Origin: Oscillospiraceae bacterium
GTDB taxonomy: Bacteria; Bacillota; Clostridia; Oscillospirales; Ruminococcaceae
DNA: 64,000 bases
Assembly: GCA_021199795.1 (NCBI GenBank)
Contig: JAJQHJ010000038.1
Coordinates: forward strand, 1-64,000
Direction of reading: 5' to 3'
Positions 42,714 to 51,214 of the stretch are shown one piece after another. Under the pieces are notes generated by a model. The model saw only the letters and a list, made by a program, of their open reading frames with translations, was not told the DNA's origin and did not search any database. The position numbers and the translations under genes are program-made. Numbering within the stretch: the stretch's first letter is position 1; every line of letters starts with the position of its first letter.

Positions 42714-44246
42714 CTAATCTACAATCGGTATGAGTATCATCTTGGGTTCACTCAACGTCTCCTCGCCCAGGTCGTTTTCATCTGTAATCGCCGTGAGAGT
42801 TGTGTGCGTTCTCTTGGCAATGTCCCATGGCTCTTCGCCCTTTTCGGCATAGTAGAGCTTCATCGCGATGTCGCAGTCCCGGTCAAGTGGGCTTGCCTCG
42901 TCAACCGTGATACCGCTTATGAACCTATGGGATTTGCAGCCGAAGAGATATCCCGAAAGCCTTATGTCGGCGGAAATCTCCATGGCATTTGATGAAGTCA
43001 GTTTATAAGCCGTCTGCGCAACCGTCGCATGGGCGTCAATTGAACAGCTTGAAGCTGTTTCGGGCAGCTTCTTTTCAAATTCGTCCGTTCCCTCAAGGTA
43101 AATGGGCTTCCCGGATTCGTTCTCAGCATATGCAAAATAGGTTATCCTGCCTCTTACCGAAACGCTTCCGTCTGATCCTGTCACAGCATCCAGCTTCCCG
43201 ACCTCCGCACCTGCACACATAACGGAAACAATCTCGCCGTCATAGTAGGTGAGCGATGCCTTTGTCTTGCAGCTCTCCGAAATCTCCTGCGGCACACACT
43301 CGATATCCTCTTCGCACATTTCAAGGCTCGATTCAAACATTGTCGAGTAGGCATCGGTGACGATAAGAACGCTCTCGAACCTCATCGCCAGGCAGTTTAT
43401 CTCTATATTCAGCTCGCAGCTGACCGAATTGTTGCCGCTCTTCCCGGACGGCTTTATCTCGCAATCTGAGACACTCGCTGAAATCATCACATCGTATCTT
43501 TCATCCAAGCCCTCAACATCCGAAATCTGCGAGAACGGCACCGCAAACCGAATGCTTTCCGCCTTGTTTGAGCTGTCCTCCGGGACATAGAGCAGCGAAA
43601 CCTCAGCCTCTCCCTTTGTCAGGAGCTTTCCGGAAAGTATCTTCTTATCAGCCGTGATAACTGCGGCATCCGCCCGGATAACAGTCTTCACCGCCGGCTT
43701 GGAAGCCCCGAGCTCAACATCATCCACAACCGTGATTCGTTTTGTAACAGCAATTCTCTTTGACGGATATGTGATGAGCGATTTCCTGAGCTGCAATCCG
43801 TCTCCCGCAGCTTCAGAAACCGCCTGTCGAGCCTCATCCGCAGTAGCCGTGACCGAAACGGAAACGATTCCTCTTATGTCTGCTCTTCTCTTTCCCGAAA
43901 CCCGGCAGCTTGCACTCTCGGTATATGGCATAATGCTTATTTTCGGCGACTTTGCCGATGCCGTCAGCTCCGCCGAGCGATTATAAGTCAACACCTGTTC
44001 CGCCGCACACATTTCTCCCGATTCGGAAACATAGGTGAGCCGTATTTTTGCTGAGAGTTCATAGTCAAGTCTGGTGCCCGAAAGCGTCCTTGACGGAATG
44101 CTTGGCAGTATTCTGACATTCAAAACCCTGAAAATTTCGGGATAGTAGTCCGGCAGTATGTAGTCAAGCTCCACCGACTGCTGCGTAACTCCTCCGCCTA
44201 AGCGACTCGGCACGGTGAAGTTTTCTTTTGTAACTTTGTAATCCAT
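42714..44246 (-). CDS. SPOCS (DUF3794) and LysM domain protein, spore-coat related
   Basis: About 510 aa from ATG 44246 (CAGGAGGAG upstream). Repeated SPOCS-type domains are seen in the N-terminal half (VELDYILPDYYPEIFRVLNV...YELSAKIRLTYVS) and again near the C-terminus (AMEISADIRLSGYLF). The last ~50 residues are a LysM-like module (YYAEKGEEPWDIAKR...MILIPIV). The arrangement resembles SpoVID/SafA-type coat morphogenetic proteins. Operon with spoIVA supports a spore-surface role. Confidence 0.85.
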   Translation of the reverse strand: MDYKVTKENFTVPSRLGGGVTQQSVELDYILPDYYPEIFRVLNVRILPSIPSRTLSGTRLDYELSAKIRLTYVSESGEMCAAEQVLTYNRSAELTASAKSPKISIMPYTESASCRVSGKRRADIRGIVSVSVTATADEARQAVSEAAGDGLQLRKSLITYPSKRIAVTKRITVVDDVELGASKPAVKTVIRADAAVITADKKILSGKLLTKGEAEVSLLYVPEDSSNKAESIRFAVPFSQISDVEGLDERYDVMISASVSDCEIKPSGKSGNNSVSCELNIEINCLAMRFESVLIVTDAYSTMFESSLEMCEEDIECVPQEISESCKTKASLTYYDGEIVSVMCAGAEVGKLDAVTGSDGSVSVRGRITYFAYAENESGKPIYLEGTDEFEKKLPETASSCSIDAHATVAQTAYKLTSSNAMEISADIRLSGYLFGCKSHRFISGITVDEASPLDRDCDIAMKLYYAEKGEEPWDIAKRTHTTLTAITDENDLGEETLSEPKMILIPIVD

Positions 44247-44302
44247 AATCTCCTCCTGAGCGGGCACCGATTCCCCCGAAAGTCCCCGCATATTGAAATG
44301 CT

Positions 44303-44317
44303 ACGTACCTTGTACGT
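44303..44317. promoter_or_regulatory. Perfect 6-3-6 palindrome
   Basis: ACGTAC CTT GTACGT in the divergent region between the spore-coat gene and the RRNPP-type regulator. It resembles in architecture, not in sequence, the palindromes at 45629 and 55985. It does not sit at the same offset from a promoter. Confidence 0.4.
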
Positions 44318-44354
44318 TCGCTATATCATATTCAGCTTGTTCCGGTTTCATGCC

Positions 44355-44383
44355 TTGCGGGTGGATTTTTGGTGTGGTATAAT
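44355..44383 (+). promoter_or_regulatory. Promoter of the XRE-TPR regulator
   Basis: TTGCGG (44355-44360), 17 bases, TATAAT (44378-44383). Confidence 0.75.
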
Positions 44384-44412
44384 ATAAGAAAACGAAGTCA
44401 GGAGGTTTTGTT

Positions 44413-45324
44413 ATGAACAGGAAAACAGTTGGAAAAATAATAAGTTCACAACGTCAAAAGTGCAAAATGTCACTCAGTGATTTGTGTGCAGGAATTTGTA
44501 ATAAATCCACACTTATGAGAATAGAAGCAGGCGAAATGAACGCTAATACTGATATTCTTTCACGCTTGCTTGAACGGCTCGGAACTCATGTTGATTTTGA
44601 TGATGAGAGTAATTTTGACGATGTTCTTGTAAGGCAAATAATAAGAAATGCAAATCAAGCCGACGTAACCGGATGCCGTGAAGAAGCGCATAGGCTCCTT
44701 GACACGATAGCTGGCAGTTACGACAGCTTTTCATTGCAAAACAGGCAGAGATATGATGTTTTAGACACTATGTTGCTTTACAAAGATGGTCGCATAAGTG
44801 CAGAAACTAGGCTTCGTAATCTCGAAATGTCAATGCGATTGACACAGCCAAATTATAGCCGTGAAAATTTGCCACTTGTTATGACTGATATGGAAGCCCA
44901 AATACTCAGGTATATTGCAACCACTTACGGCATATTGGAAGACTATGAAAGTGCGATAATGTTCTATTCTCATTTGAAGAACTATATAGAAAATGATTTG
45001 GATAAGGTTGGATCAGCAAAGAAATTAGCGAGTATATGCTATAATCTTTCAAAAAGCCTTGGGCTTGTAGGGAGATACGATGAGAGCATAGCAATTGCAG
45101 AAGAAAGCATAAAATATAGTGAGTTTATTAACGATATTCGTGTGCTTCCTAGTTGCATCTATAATTGTGCCAGAGTCCTGGCATATCGAAACAATAATGG
45201 AGACAAGAGCAAAGCTAAAGAACTAGTCGAAGAAGCCCTATCCTTGCGTACACCGAGAACTTGGAATATTGAAGAATTATCAGAGCTTCTCGAAAAATTG
45301 AGAGATGAATTAAACAATCAATAA
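44413..45324 (+). CDS. XRE-TPR regulator of RRNPP/Rgg type, likely peptide-responsive
   Basis: 303 aa. Residues 5-60 are an XRE domain (VGKIISSQRQKCKMSLSDLC, NKSTLMRIEAGEMNANTDIL). The rest is helical TPR-like repeat: QILRYIATTYGILEDYESAI, ASICYNLSKSLGLVGRYDES, IYNCARVLAYRNNNGDKSKA. This is the build of RRNPP receptors, which bind short secreted peptides. A small secreted peptide gene (45318-45524) is convergent, overlapping its 3' end by 7 bases. GTCAGGAGG precedes the ATG. AT-rich compared with spoIVA, hinting at transfer. Paralogue at 55071. Confidence 0.85.
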   Translation: MNRKTVGKIISSQRQKCKMSLSDLCAGICNKSTLMRIEAGEMNANTDILSRLLERLGTHVDFDDESNFDDVLVRQIIRNANQADVTGCREEAHRLLDTIAGSYDSFSLQNRQRYDVLDTMLLYKDGRISAETRLRNLEMSMRLTQPNYSRENLPLVMTDMEAQILRYIATTYGILEDYESAIMFYSHLKNYIENDLDKVGSAKKLASICYNLSKSLGLVGRYDESIAIAEESIKYSEFINDIRVLPSCIYNCARVLAYRNNNGDKSKAKELVEEALSLRTPRTWNIEELSELLEKLRDELNNQ

Positions 45325-45524
45325 TCTCCATCTAACTCATCTAACCACGACTCATCACAATTCGGACTACAATCGGGTTCTTTTTCCTCATCCCTGCGTT
45401 CGGTAATTTCCGTATTGTTATCTGGAGGAAAATCCAGAGTATCAGCGATGCCGCTGGCGACAATCGAAGCTGTCATCACAAGTGACAATAATACTGCTAA
45501 GATGCTGTTCAATGTTTTTTTCAT
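45318..45524 (-). CDS. Small secreted protein, candidate signalling-peptide precursor
   Basis: 68 aa from ATG 45524 with GAAAGAGG upstream; an in-frame upstream start at 45581 has none. Residues 1-27 form a signal peptide (KKTLNSILAVLLSLVM...VASGIA). The exported part is acidic and ends DCSPNCDESWLDELDGDY, with two Cys that could form a loop. Genes like this next to RRNPP regulators commonly encode pro-peptides. Its own promoter is at 45591-45619, with the shared palindrome upstream. Confidence 0.65.
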   Translation of the reverse strand: MKKTLNSILAVLLSLVMTASIVASGIADTLDFPPDNNTEITERRDEEKEPDCSPNCDESWLDELDGDY

Positions 45525-45590
45525 GAGTAAAACCTCTTTCGGTATAGGATTTCGTATTATTTGCAATTTGCAAACAATCACGATTACTTT

Positions 45591-45619
45591 ACTATATCAT
45601 ATTCCATCAATTTTGTCTA
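45591..45619 (-). promoter_or_regulatory. Promoter of the peptide-precursor gene
   Basis: Minus strand: TAGACA (45619-45614), 17 bases, TATAGT (45596-45591). The palindrome centre (45638) is 19 bases upstream of the -35. Confidence 0.75.
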
Positions 45620-45628
45620 CCTTTCAAG

Positions 45629-45647
45629 CGTTGCGTCCCACGCAACG
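45629..45647. promoter_or_regulatory. Perfect 8-3-8 palindrome between divergent promoters, likely activator site
   Basis: CGTTGCGT CCC ACGCAACG, centre 45638. It lies 17 bases from the start of the -35 of the plus-strand promoter and 19 from that of the minus-strand promoter, i.e. near -52/-54 of both. It could let one regulator control both genes. Confidence 0.75.
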
Positions 45648-45654
45648 ACCTTGG

Positions 45655-45683
45655 TTGACAATTTAAAAGGAATTTGATACGAT
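45655..45683 (+). promoter_or_regulatory. Promoter of the M23 peptidase operon
   Basis: TTGACA (45655-45660), 17 bases, TACGAT (45678-45683). Confidence 0.75.
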
Positions 45684-45783
45684 ATTCTTACAGACCATCA
45701 ACGAGACTTTCCGCTGTCGGTGCACAGATTAGCGGGATGGGGCGGGGTGGCTGAAAAATAGTATGAAAGGGTGTTTATAAATA

Positions 45784-46734
45784 ATGAACAAAAAGAGAAT
45801 ATGTCAAATTTTTACCTCATTGCTGATGGCAATATCATTTTTCGTAACATATTCAACATCATTGCCAGTGACCTATGCAACAGAATATTCTGAGTCCGAG
45901 ACATGGTCTATAGAGACAGATGTGGATATTTCAGAAGATATAATTGGTGAAGTTGTTACGGTAGAAAGCGACGCCATTAACGCTGCGAATAGCCCAGAGA
46001 TTGTATGGACGATTCCCAGCGGTTCAGCAATGGTGTTGGATGAAAAATATTTCATGTCAGAGGGTGATACCGTCAATTTTAATCTGTCTTACACATTAGC
46101 TTCGGTGTCGATCAGAGTAGGAATGTACAGTGCGACTTCTGGTTACGAATACAAAGTAGCTTCAAACGGAATATTTACCGAAACCTTAACAATTGACAAA
46201 GCAGGTGTTAAATACCTGCGAATTTTAAATACATCCAGTACTGATGTACAGGTTATCGGCACATATACGGTTAATACGACTTCGCCATTCGTTTATATGT
46301 TTAAATCGCCTTATTATGCGTCTTATCTATCAAGTTTATACGGTGAATCACGTTCTGGCGGTAATCACTATGCGATAGATATAACAACTGGTGTACCCGG
46401 TCAAATAAAAGGATACCCCGTTTATAATACGTGTGAGGGCACTGTAATTTTCGCAAATGTATTTTCTGATGAAGAAACAACATGTGTGGCTGTGAAACAT
46501 AGCAATGGTTTTACTAGTAGATTCCTACATATGGATATTTCGAGTAGTATTTCATCTAAAATGGAACTTGATCCAGGAGAGCTGATAGGGACAGTTAGCG
46601 ATAACGGAAGTACTAATGCATACCACTTGCATTATGACTTAAACACGCTAAATAATTATTATGGTACATTTAATACATCTAATACGATTGACCCAACATA
46701 TGTTTTTCCTGATGTAACTTTTACATCTTCGTGA
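45784..46734 (+). CDS. Secreted M23 (LytM-type) peptidase domain protein
   Basis: 316 aa. Signal peptide at ~1-32 (FTSLLMAISFFVTYS...TYA). A central beta-sandwich (~60-165) resembling a carbohydrate-binding or PPC-like domain precedes the M23 domain: HYAIDI gives the HxxxD zinc ligands and YHLHYDL the HxH pair. It would cut peptide cross-links in cell walls, its own or a competitor's. GAAAGGGTG upstream of the ATG. Operon with the lipoprotein 13 bases downstream; AT-rich like the regulator. Confidence 0.85.
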   Translation: MNKKRICQIFTSLLMAISFFVTYSTSLPVTYATEYSESETWSIETDVDISEDIIGEVVTVESDAINAANSPEIVWTIPSGSAMVLDEKYFMSEGDTVNFNLSYTLASVSIRVGMYSATSGYEYKVASNGIFTETLTIDKAGVKYLRILNTSSTDVQVIGTYTVNTTSPFVYMFKSPYYASYLSSLYGESRSGGNHYAIDITTGVPGQIKGYPVYNTCEGTVIFANVFSDEETTCVAVKHSNGFTSRFLHMDISSSISSKMELDPGELIGTVSDNGSTNAYHLHYDLNTLNNYYGTFNTSNTIDPTYVFPDVTFTSS

Positions 46735-46747
46735 GGAGGTTCTTGCA

Positions 46748-47545
46748 ATGAAAAAAGCACTTGTATTACTGTTATCTGTGGTATTAGTTATAAACATATT
46801 TGCTGCCTGCGGCAGCACATTAAATAGTAGTGATGATATTTCAACGTCCGGTGAAATCGTTGTGGACAATGATATTCAGGCAGTAGAAGATGATGAACCA
46901 ATTAAAAAAGAGGTTGAATCTGAATCTATAGAAGAATCGCTTGAAATTGCCGAAGATGAAGAATGGAACGGTACTTACAATGTTATGCCCGAACCTTTTG
47001 GAAATACTTCTGGTGGTGAACATTATCAGTTCTATTCAACGACTAATATAAAAATTGGAGCTATAGACGTTGAATTTTATAATTTGGAGTATATTGGTTG
47101 GGATGTTTTCAAGGAATGGCTTCATAGTCACTCCTCCAAAAATTCAGATTACACATCAATTTCTGAAGCAGCGAATTTGTATTCGATGATTAAGTATTTT
47201 GACATTCCCGAGGAGACAGTTAGAGAGATACTTGCAAAAGTGCGCACAGGTCGTGAAGATGAACTGTCTGAGGATGAAATCAAAATGTTATTTAGCGACG
47301 ATTATGAAGCGGTAGCCGAGTGTTTTGCTTCTGACACTGCAATTCGCAAGGAAGACAATCTTTATTCTTTGTATTGGGTATATGAGCATTCCATTGAGGA
47401 TTACATCGAAGCAGGAATTACCACCGATGATATTTCCGGAGTTTTAGCGGCATATGACGAAGTTGGACTTACTTCTGCCGCAAAATCAGCCATAACCGCT
47501 AAGCTTAACGACTATATCAACGGCAACTATGAGGTTGCTGAATAG
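46748..47545 (+). CDS. Lipoprotein of unknown function (265 aa)
   Basis: Lipobox IFAAC at residues 17-21 after a hydrophobic signal (LVLLLSVVLVINIF). An acidic linker (residues ~30-80) leads to a helical C-terminal domain (IPEETVREILAKVRTGREDE, TTDDISGVLAAYDEVGLTSA). Not recognised. GAGGAGG precedes the start. As partner of the M23 gene it could be an immunity or adaptor protein; this is only inferred. Confidence 0.75.
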   Translation: MKKALVLLLSVVLVINIFAACGSTLNSSDDISTSGEIVVDNDIQAVEDDEPIKKEVESESIEESLEIAEDEEWNGTYNVMPEPFGNTSGGEHYQFYSTTNIKIGAIDVEFYNLEYIGWDVFKEWLHSHSSKNSDYTSISEAANLYSMIKYFDIPEETVREILAKVRTGREDELSEDEIKMLFSDDYEAVAECFASDTAIRKEDNLYSLYWVYEHSIEDYIEAGITTDDISGVLAAYDEVGLTSAAKSAITAKLNDYINGNYEVAE

Positions 47546-47568
47546 TCAGAACAAGGGAGAAATACTTT

Positions 47569-47633
47569 CCCTCCGGAATCTATTACCCCGGAGGGCAAAA
47601 AATATCAAAAATTTTTTGCAAGAGTGCAATAAT
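47569..47633 (+). repeat. Direct repeat with terminator hairpin, copy 1
   Basis: CCCTCCGG/CCGGAGGG hairpin followed by an A-rich run and the TGCAATAAT element (47625-47633). Copy 2 at 48560-48624 matches about 59 of 65 bases. It ends the M23 operon and also leads into the next promoter region. Confidence 0.85.
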
Positions 47634-47699
47634 CCGTCATCCTGAAGTGTGTTACTAGTATCAAGCAATTTTTTATTGCAAAATTAAGGAGGAAATCAC

Positions 47700-48542
47700 A
47701 TGAAAAAATTATTGGCAACTGTTTTGTGCGTGGTTTTGTTGGCTGGGCTGTGCGTGATTCCTGTGTTTGCTTACGGTAGCGATGCGACAACTCTGGGAGA
47801 ATTTCTTTCAGAGTATGACTATACTGCTGAAGAACTGAGCTATGAAATTAGCACCTGGTTCTATCAGAACACCAACAGCAGCTTTTATGACCTGAGAAGC
47901 GACAATGCCGAGGCTCAGCTTGAGGGAACCTATTATGCCGTTTCGGATATTTCCGGGGTTATAGAGATACTTCTTGAGGATTCGGAATCCGAGTTTGAGG
48001 ATGTCTACCATCGCGACGATAACGGTGATGTAACCGTTGTCGAGCAGTCTGAGGATTACTACTCCTGGGGAAGCGAACGCATTCTCATAAGAACCACTGA
48101 TGGCTCTCTGCCAAGGCTCATAATTTTCCTTGATTCCTCCGGCGGTTCATACCTTTTCTGCTGGGAGACCGGTAAGGGGTGTAAGCTTTCCGATAGTGCA
48201 TATTATAGCATAAAAGAGGTCTTAGGCATAGATAATTTGTCTGGAGAAGACGCCATGACCTATTCTTATTATCCTCTTCCCGAGGGCTCTGATGATTATG
48301 TTGATGTAGAAAGTGAGGGCATAGATATTGATACGACCGAAAACGAAGATTGGTTTTCAGGAGACAATGACGAGAATGGCGAATTATTAGATATTGACAC
48401 TTCGATTTATGATGAAGACACGGATGTGGCTGTCTGGGATGAAAGCGAAGAGAATTCCAATCCTGAAACTGGTATAATTCTTCCTGCACTCTATATAACT
48501 TTAGCTATAGGTTCGCTTGCTTTTTCTAAAAAGCGCAATTAA
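47700..48542 (+). CDS. Exported protein with NPETG sortase-type anchor
   Basis: 280 aa. Signal peptide at 1-24 (KKLLATVLCVVLLAGLCVIP). The C-terminus has NPETG, a hydrophobic stretch (IILPALYITLAIGSLAF) and SKKRN: a cell-wall sorting signal of the NPxTG type. The body is acidic with a beta-rich domain (residues ~40-190) and an Asp/Glu-rich linker (~200-255). No sortase gene is in the window. AAGGAGGAAATCAC precedes the ATG. Function unknown. Confidence 0.8.
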   Translation: MKKLLATVLCVVLLAGLCVIPVFAYGSDATTLGEFLSEYDYTAEELSYEISTWFYQNTNSSFYDLRSDNAEAQLEGTYYAVSDISGVIEILLEDSESEFEDVYHRDDNGDVTVVEQSEDYYSWGSERILIRTTDGSLPRLIIFLDSSGGSYLFCWETGKGCKLSDSAYYSIKEVLGIDNLSGEDAMTYSYYPLPEGSDDYVDVESEGIDIDTTENEDWFSGDNDENGELLDIDTSIYDEDTDVAVWDESEENSNPETGIILPALYITLAIGSLAFSKKRN

Positions 48543-48559
48543 AAAAATAATAGACCTTG

Positions 48560-48624
48560 CCCTCCGGAATCTATTACCCTGGAGGGCAAAAAATATCAAA
48601 AAATTTTTGCCATGATGCAATAAT
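48560..48624 (+). repeat. Direct repeat with terminator hairpin, copy 2
   Basis: Same 65-base unit as 47569-47633, with the hairpin CCCTCCGG/CTGGAGGG and TGCAATAAT at 48616-48624. Confidence 0.85.
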
Positions 48625-48678
48625 ATGCCCTCTCAATGTGTTTTATAGGTATAGAATATATTTCGAGGAGGAATTCAC

Positions 48679-49803
48679 ATGAAAAAATTACTCGCAATGC
48701 TTTTAGTAGGACTTATGCTTATTTCTATGATGTCAACGGCAGCTTTCGCACTTGATCTGCCCGACATTTCGGAATACGCCCCCGAGGACGGCGTCACATT
48801 CTATGCACTCGTCATTGATACAACCATAGGCAAGACCGGCAACTACGGTCTCCAGCTATGTGCCCTGAACATCAACGATATCAACCATCGTGGTCTTTAC
48901 ACTGCCACGGTAAAGTCTGACACAGAGCTTCTCAACGCCGATGGTGAAATCACAGCGGAAGACATATCCATGGGAGACATAATCGCTCTGACGTACTCAG
49001 GCGAGGTTGAGGAGAGCTATCCGGGCAATGTTCTGGGTGTCACAAGAGTTTATGTTGTAGATCATGTCGAAACTTTGGGCGAGATTGAATCTCTCATTCC
49101 CGATTGGTGCGATGACAACGGCGATTACTTCCCGTCATGGAACGTCTTTGCCAGCATCCCCGAAAGCCTCGATTATTCCGTTTCCGACGGCAAGGTAACT
49201 CTTTCCTGGCGTAATACCTCTGACGAAACCTACACCGTCTACTGGAAACGTTCGTCTTCCGATGAATGGAAAGTCGCCGGCACAACTTCCAAGCACAAAG
49301 TCAATATCACTGGGCTTAAGAATGGCATCAGCTATGATTTCAAGGTCGAAATTCTGGGTCAGGATTCTGAGATTGTGACAGCCACACCGACTGATGATAT
49401 TGACTTCATGGCTCTCCCAGCTGTCGATTGCTTCGGAAACGGCATCGCTTATGACAACAGGGGAGTTGTAGCTGTAAGTGCTTCCGATATTACAAATACG
49501 CAGCTCACGGTAACGCTGACAAATAACGGTGATGTGGATGTCAATTTCGATGGAACCTATCTCCTCCAGGAGTATAAAGACGGCGAGTGGAGCTTTGTCC
49601 ACACCGATTATACTTCGCTTGACAGCACTTTAGAGCTTTTCACTGCCACAGCAAATGGCGGCTCTACTTCAACTTTGGACAGATGGACCACTCTCTATGG
49701 TGAGCTCCCTGCTGGTCACTACCGCTTGATACAGTATTACTACTATGAAACCGCCGACGGTAAAGCCAATGCCTATGGCGTCTGCGGCTTCGATATTCAA
49801 TAA
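48679..49803 (+). CDS. Secreted protein with a fibronectin type III domain
   Basis: 374 aa. Signal peptide to about residue 24 (LLVGLMLISMMSTAAFA). Residues ~30-140 form a DUF3221-like beta-barrel (VIDTTIGKTGNYGLQL, ISMGDIIALTYSGEVEESYP). Residues ~165-235 are FN3 (GKVTLSWRNTSDETYTVYWK, ITGLKNGISYDFKVEI). The C-terminus is an Ig-like domain (TQLTVTLTNNGDVDVNFDGT, ELPAGHYRLIQYYYYE). Role unknown, likely envelope-associated. It shares the upstream TGCAATAAT element with two other exported-protein genes. Confidence 0.8.
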   Translation: MKKLLAMLLVGLMLISMMSTAAFALDLPDISEYAPEDGVTFYALVIDTTIGKTGNYGLQLCALNINDINHRGLYTATVKSDTELLNADGEITAEDISMGDIIALTYSGEVEESYPGNVLGVTRVYVVDHVETLGEIESLIPDWCDDNGDYFPSWNVFASIPESLDYSVSDGKVTLSWRNTSDETYTVYWKRSSSDEWKVAGTTSKHKVNITGLKNGISYDFKVEILGQDSEIVTATPTDDIDFMALPAVDCFGNGIAYDNRGVVAVSASDITNTQLTVTLTNNGDVDVNFDGTYLLQEYKDGEWSFVHTDYTSLDSTLELFTATANGGSTSTLDRWTTLYGELPAGHYRLIQYYYYETADGKANAYGVCGFDIQ

Positions 49804-49833
49804 AGTCAGACAAAAGGAGAAATATCTATACAT

Positions 49834-49873
49834 ATTTGTCCTCCGTGCTCTCGTAGTACGGAGGACAAGCTTT
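49834..49873 (+). terminator. Hairpin after the FN3 protein gene
   Basis: TTGTCCTCCGT and ACGGAGGACAA pair perfectly across a ~9-base loop; only a weak T-tract (GCTTTCT) follows. Confidence 0.65.
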
Positions 49874-49896
49874 CTACAAATGTGGACTAATGAGTA

Positions 49897-49925
49897 TTGA
49901 CAGAAACCTAGGTTAAGGGTATAAT
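49897..49925 (+). promoter_or_regulatory. Consensus promoter
   Basis: TTGACA (49897-49902), 17 bases, TATAAT (49920-49925), ahead of the zinc-ribbon gene at 49980. Confidence 0.92.
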
Positions 49926-49979
49926 AATCATATAAGCAATATTTGTATCTTGATTTCACCAAAAAGGAGATTTGATCAT

Positions 49980-50408
49980 ATGAAATGTACAAATTGTGGA
50001 AACGAAATCCCCGAGGGCGCATCTTTCTGCTCGTCTTGCGGAGAAAAGGTTCATAATGAATATGTAGTTCAGGACGAAGAGTCAAATAATAATCGGGGCA
50101 ATAACGGCGGCTATCGCCAGAATCCTCCGGTGAACGACATGCTCGGCTCGGGCAACGGCTTGGCTATCGCCTCAATGGTGACCGGTATCTGTTCGCTCGT
50201 GTTCTCATGCTGCGCCAGCACCCTTTCTCTTATCCTGGCACTGGTGAGCGTTGTTCTCGGAATCTACGTCCTTGTCAAGAATAAAGGAAGCAAGGGAATG
50301 GCAATCGCCGGAATCGCATGTTCAGCAGTTGCGATCTTCGCTTCTGTCATTATATCCATTCTCTACGGGCTATTTTCATTCTATGAATACGGCTACGGCT
50401 GGTACTGA
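49980..50408 (+). CDS. Zinc-ribbon and DUF4190-type membrane protein
   Basis: 142 aa. CTNCGNEIPEGASFCSSCGEK is here given in parts: CTNCG and FCSSCG are the two Cys pairs of a zinc ribbon at residues 3-22. After a Asn/Gly-rich linker come two membrane helices (MVTGICSLVFSCCASTLSLI and GMAIAGIACSAVAIFASVII) in the DUF4190 pattern. AAAAGGAG precedes ATG 49980. It overlaps the DUF2752 gene by one base, a pairing often seen in Clostridia. Confidence 0.85.
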   Translation: MKCTNCGNEIPEGASFCSSCGEKVHNEYVVQDEESNNNRGNNGGYRQNPPVNDMLGSGNGLAIASMVTGICSLVFSCCASTLSLILALVSVVLGIYVLVKNKGSKGMAIAGIACSAVAIFASVIISILYGLFSFYEYGYGWY

Positions 50409-50833
50409 TGATGACTCCATTTGCGCATAAATATCAGAGGATATTTTACATTCTGTCGCTGGCAGCACTCCTGCTGTCGGCGACAGTCTGTTTAGTGTGC
50501 TATTTTCTGGGAGTCAACCCCTTGGATTACGTTCATCCCTGCCTTTTCAACCAGCTCACCGGCTACTATTGCCCCGGCTGTGGAGGCACAAGGGCAGTCC
50601 TGAGCCTCTTACACCTGAACCTCATCCAGAGCTTCATCTACCACCCGTTCGTCCCCTATGTAGCAATAATCGCCGCAATATTCATAGTGAGCTACACAGT
50701 CTCGCTCATATCAAAAGGCAGACTAAGCTACTTCAAGCTCCGCCCGATATACTTCTATATCTCAATAGTCCTGATACTCGGAAACTTCGTCGTGAAGAAC
50801 ATACTCATTTACAACGGAATTTGGATAGAATAA
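50408..50833 (+). CDS. DUF2752 membrane protein
   Basis: 141 aa with three to four membrane helices and the family signature CPGCGGTRAV (residues ~56-65) followed by HLNLIQSF. Function unknown; commonly co-encoded with DUF4190/zinc-ribbon membrane proteins, as here. Starts within TGATGATGA at the previous stop. Confidence 0.88.
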   Translation: MMTPFAHKYQRIFYILSLAALLLSATVCLVCYFLGVNPLDYVHPCLFNQLTGYYCPGCGGTRAVLSLLHLNLIQSFIYHPFVPYVAIIAAIFIVSYTVSLISKGRLSYFKLRPIYFYISIVLILGNFVVKNILIYNGIWIE

Positions 50834-50868
50834 AAAATGTCGGCACAAAGCCGACATTTTTTATTCCC
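50833..50868. terminator. Bidirectional terminator
   Basis: AAAAAATGTCGGC and GCCGACATTTTTT form a perfect stem between convergent genes. Confidence 0.92.
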
Positions 50869-51202
50869 ATTTAGCCCAAACATCCGGGCAATACCCAACC
50901 GTCGCAAGCTTCCCATTTCTCACAACGGGACTTTTTATGAGGCTTGGATTCTCAAGTAGCTTATCAATCTTGTCTTCATCCCGGGCAAGATACTTCAGCA
51001 AAACCGCATCCTGCGACTTGTTCTTGTCGTCGATAAGAGCATCCAGCGACCCGACAGCCTTGAGCACATTTGTGAGCTCGCCTCTGCTCATGCCTTTCTG
51101 ATTGAGGTCAATCATCTGCGCCTTGATGCCGCGTTCCTTGAACCATCTTTCGGCTTTTTTGGAATCAAAGCACTTGGATTTATAGAAAATCTGAATATTC
51201 AT
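50861..51202 (-). CDS. ArsC-family (Spx/arsenate-reductase-like) protein
   Basis: 113 aa thioredoxin-fold protein: IFYKSKCFDSKKAERWFKER with a single N-terminal Cys (CxxS), and SLIKSPVVRNGK with the cis-Pro region. Relatives include arsenate reductase and the Spx/MgsR regulators; the role here is undecided. Its start lies 12 bases after the dtd stop. Confidence 0.85.
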   Translation of the reverse strand: MNIQIFYKSKCFDSKKAERWFKERGIKAQMIDLNQKGMSRGELTNVLKAVGSLDALIDDKNKSQDAVLLKYLARDEDKIDKLLENPSLIKSPVVRNGKLATVGYCPDVWAKWE

Positions 51203-51214
51203 CCGGAAGCCTCC

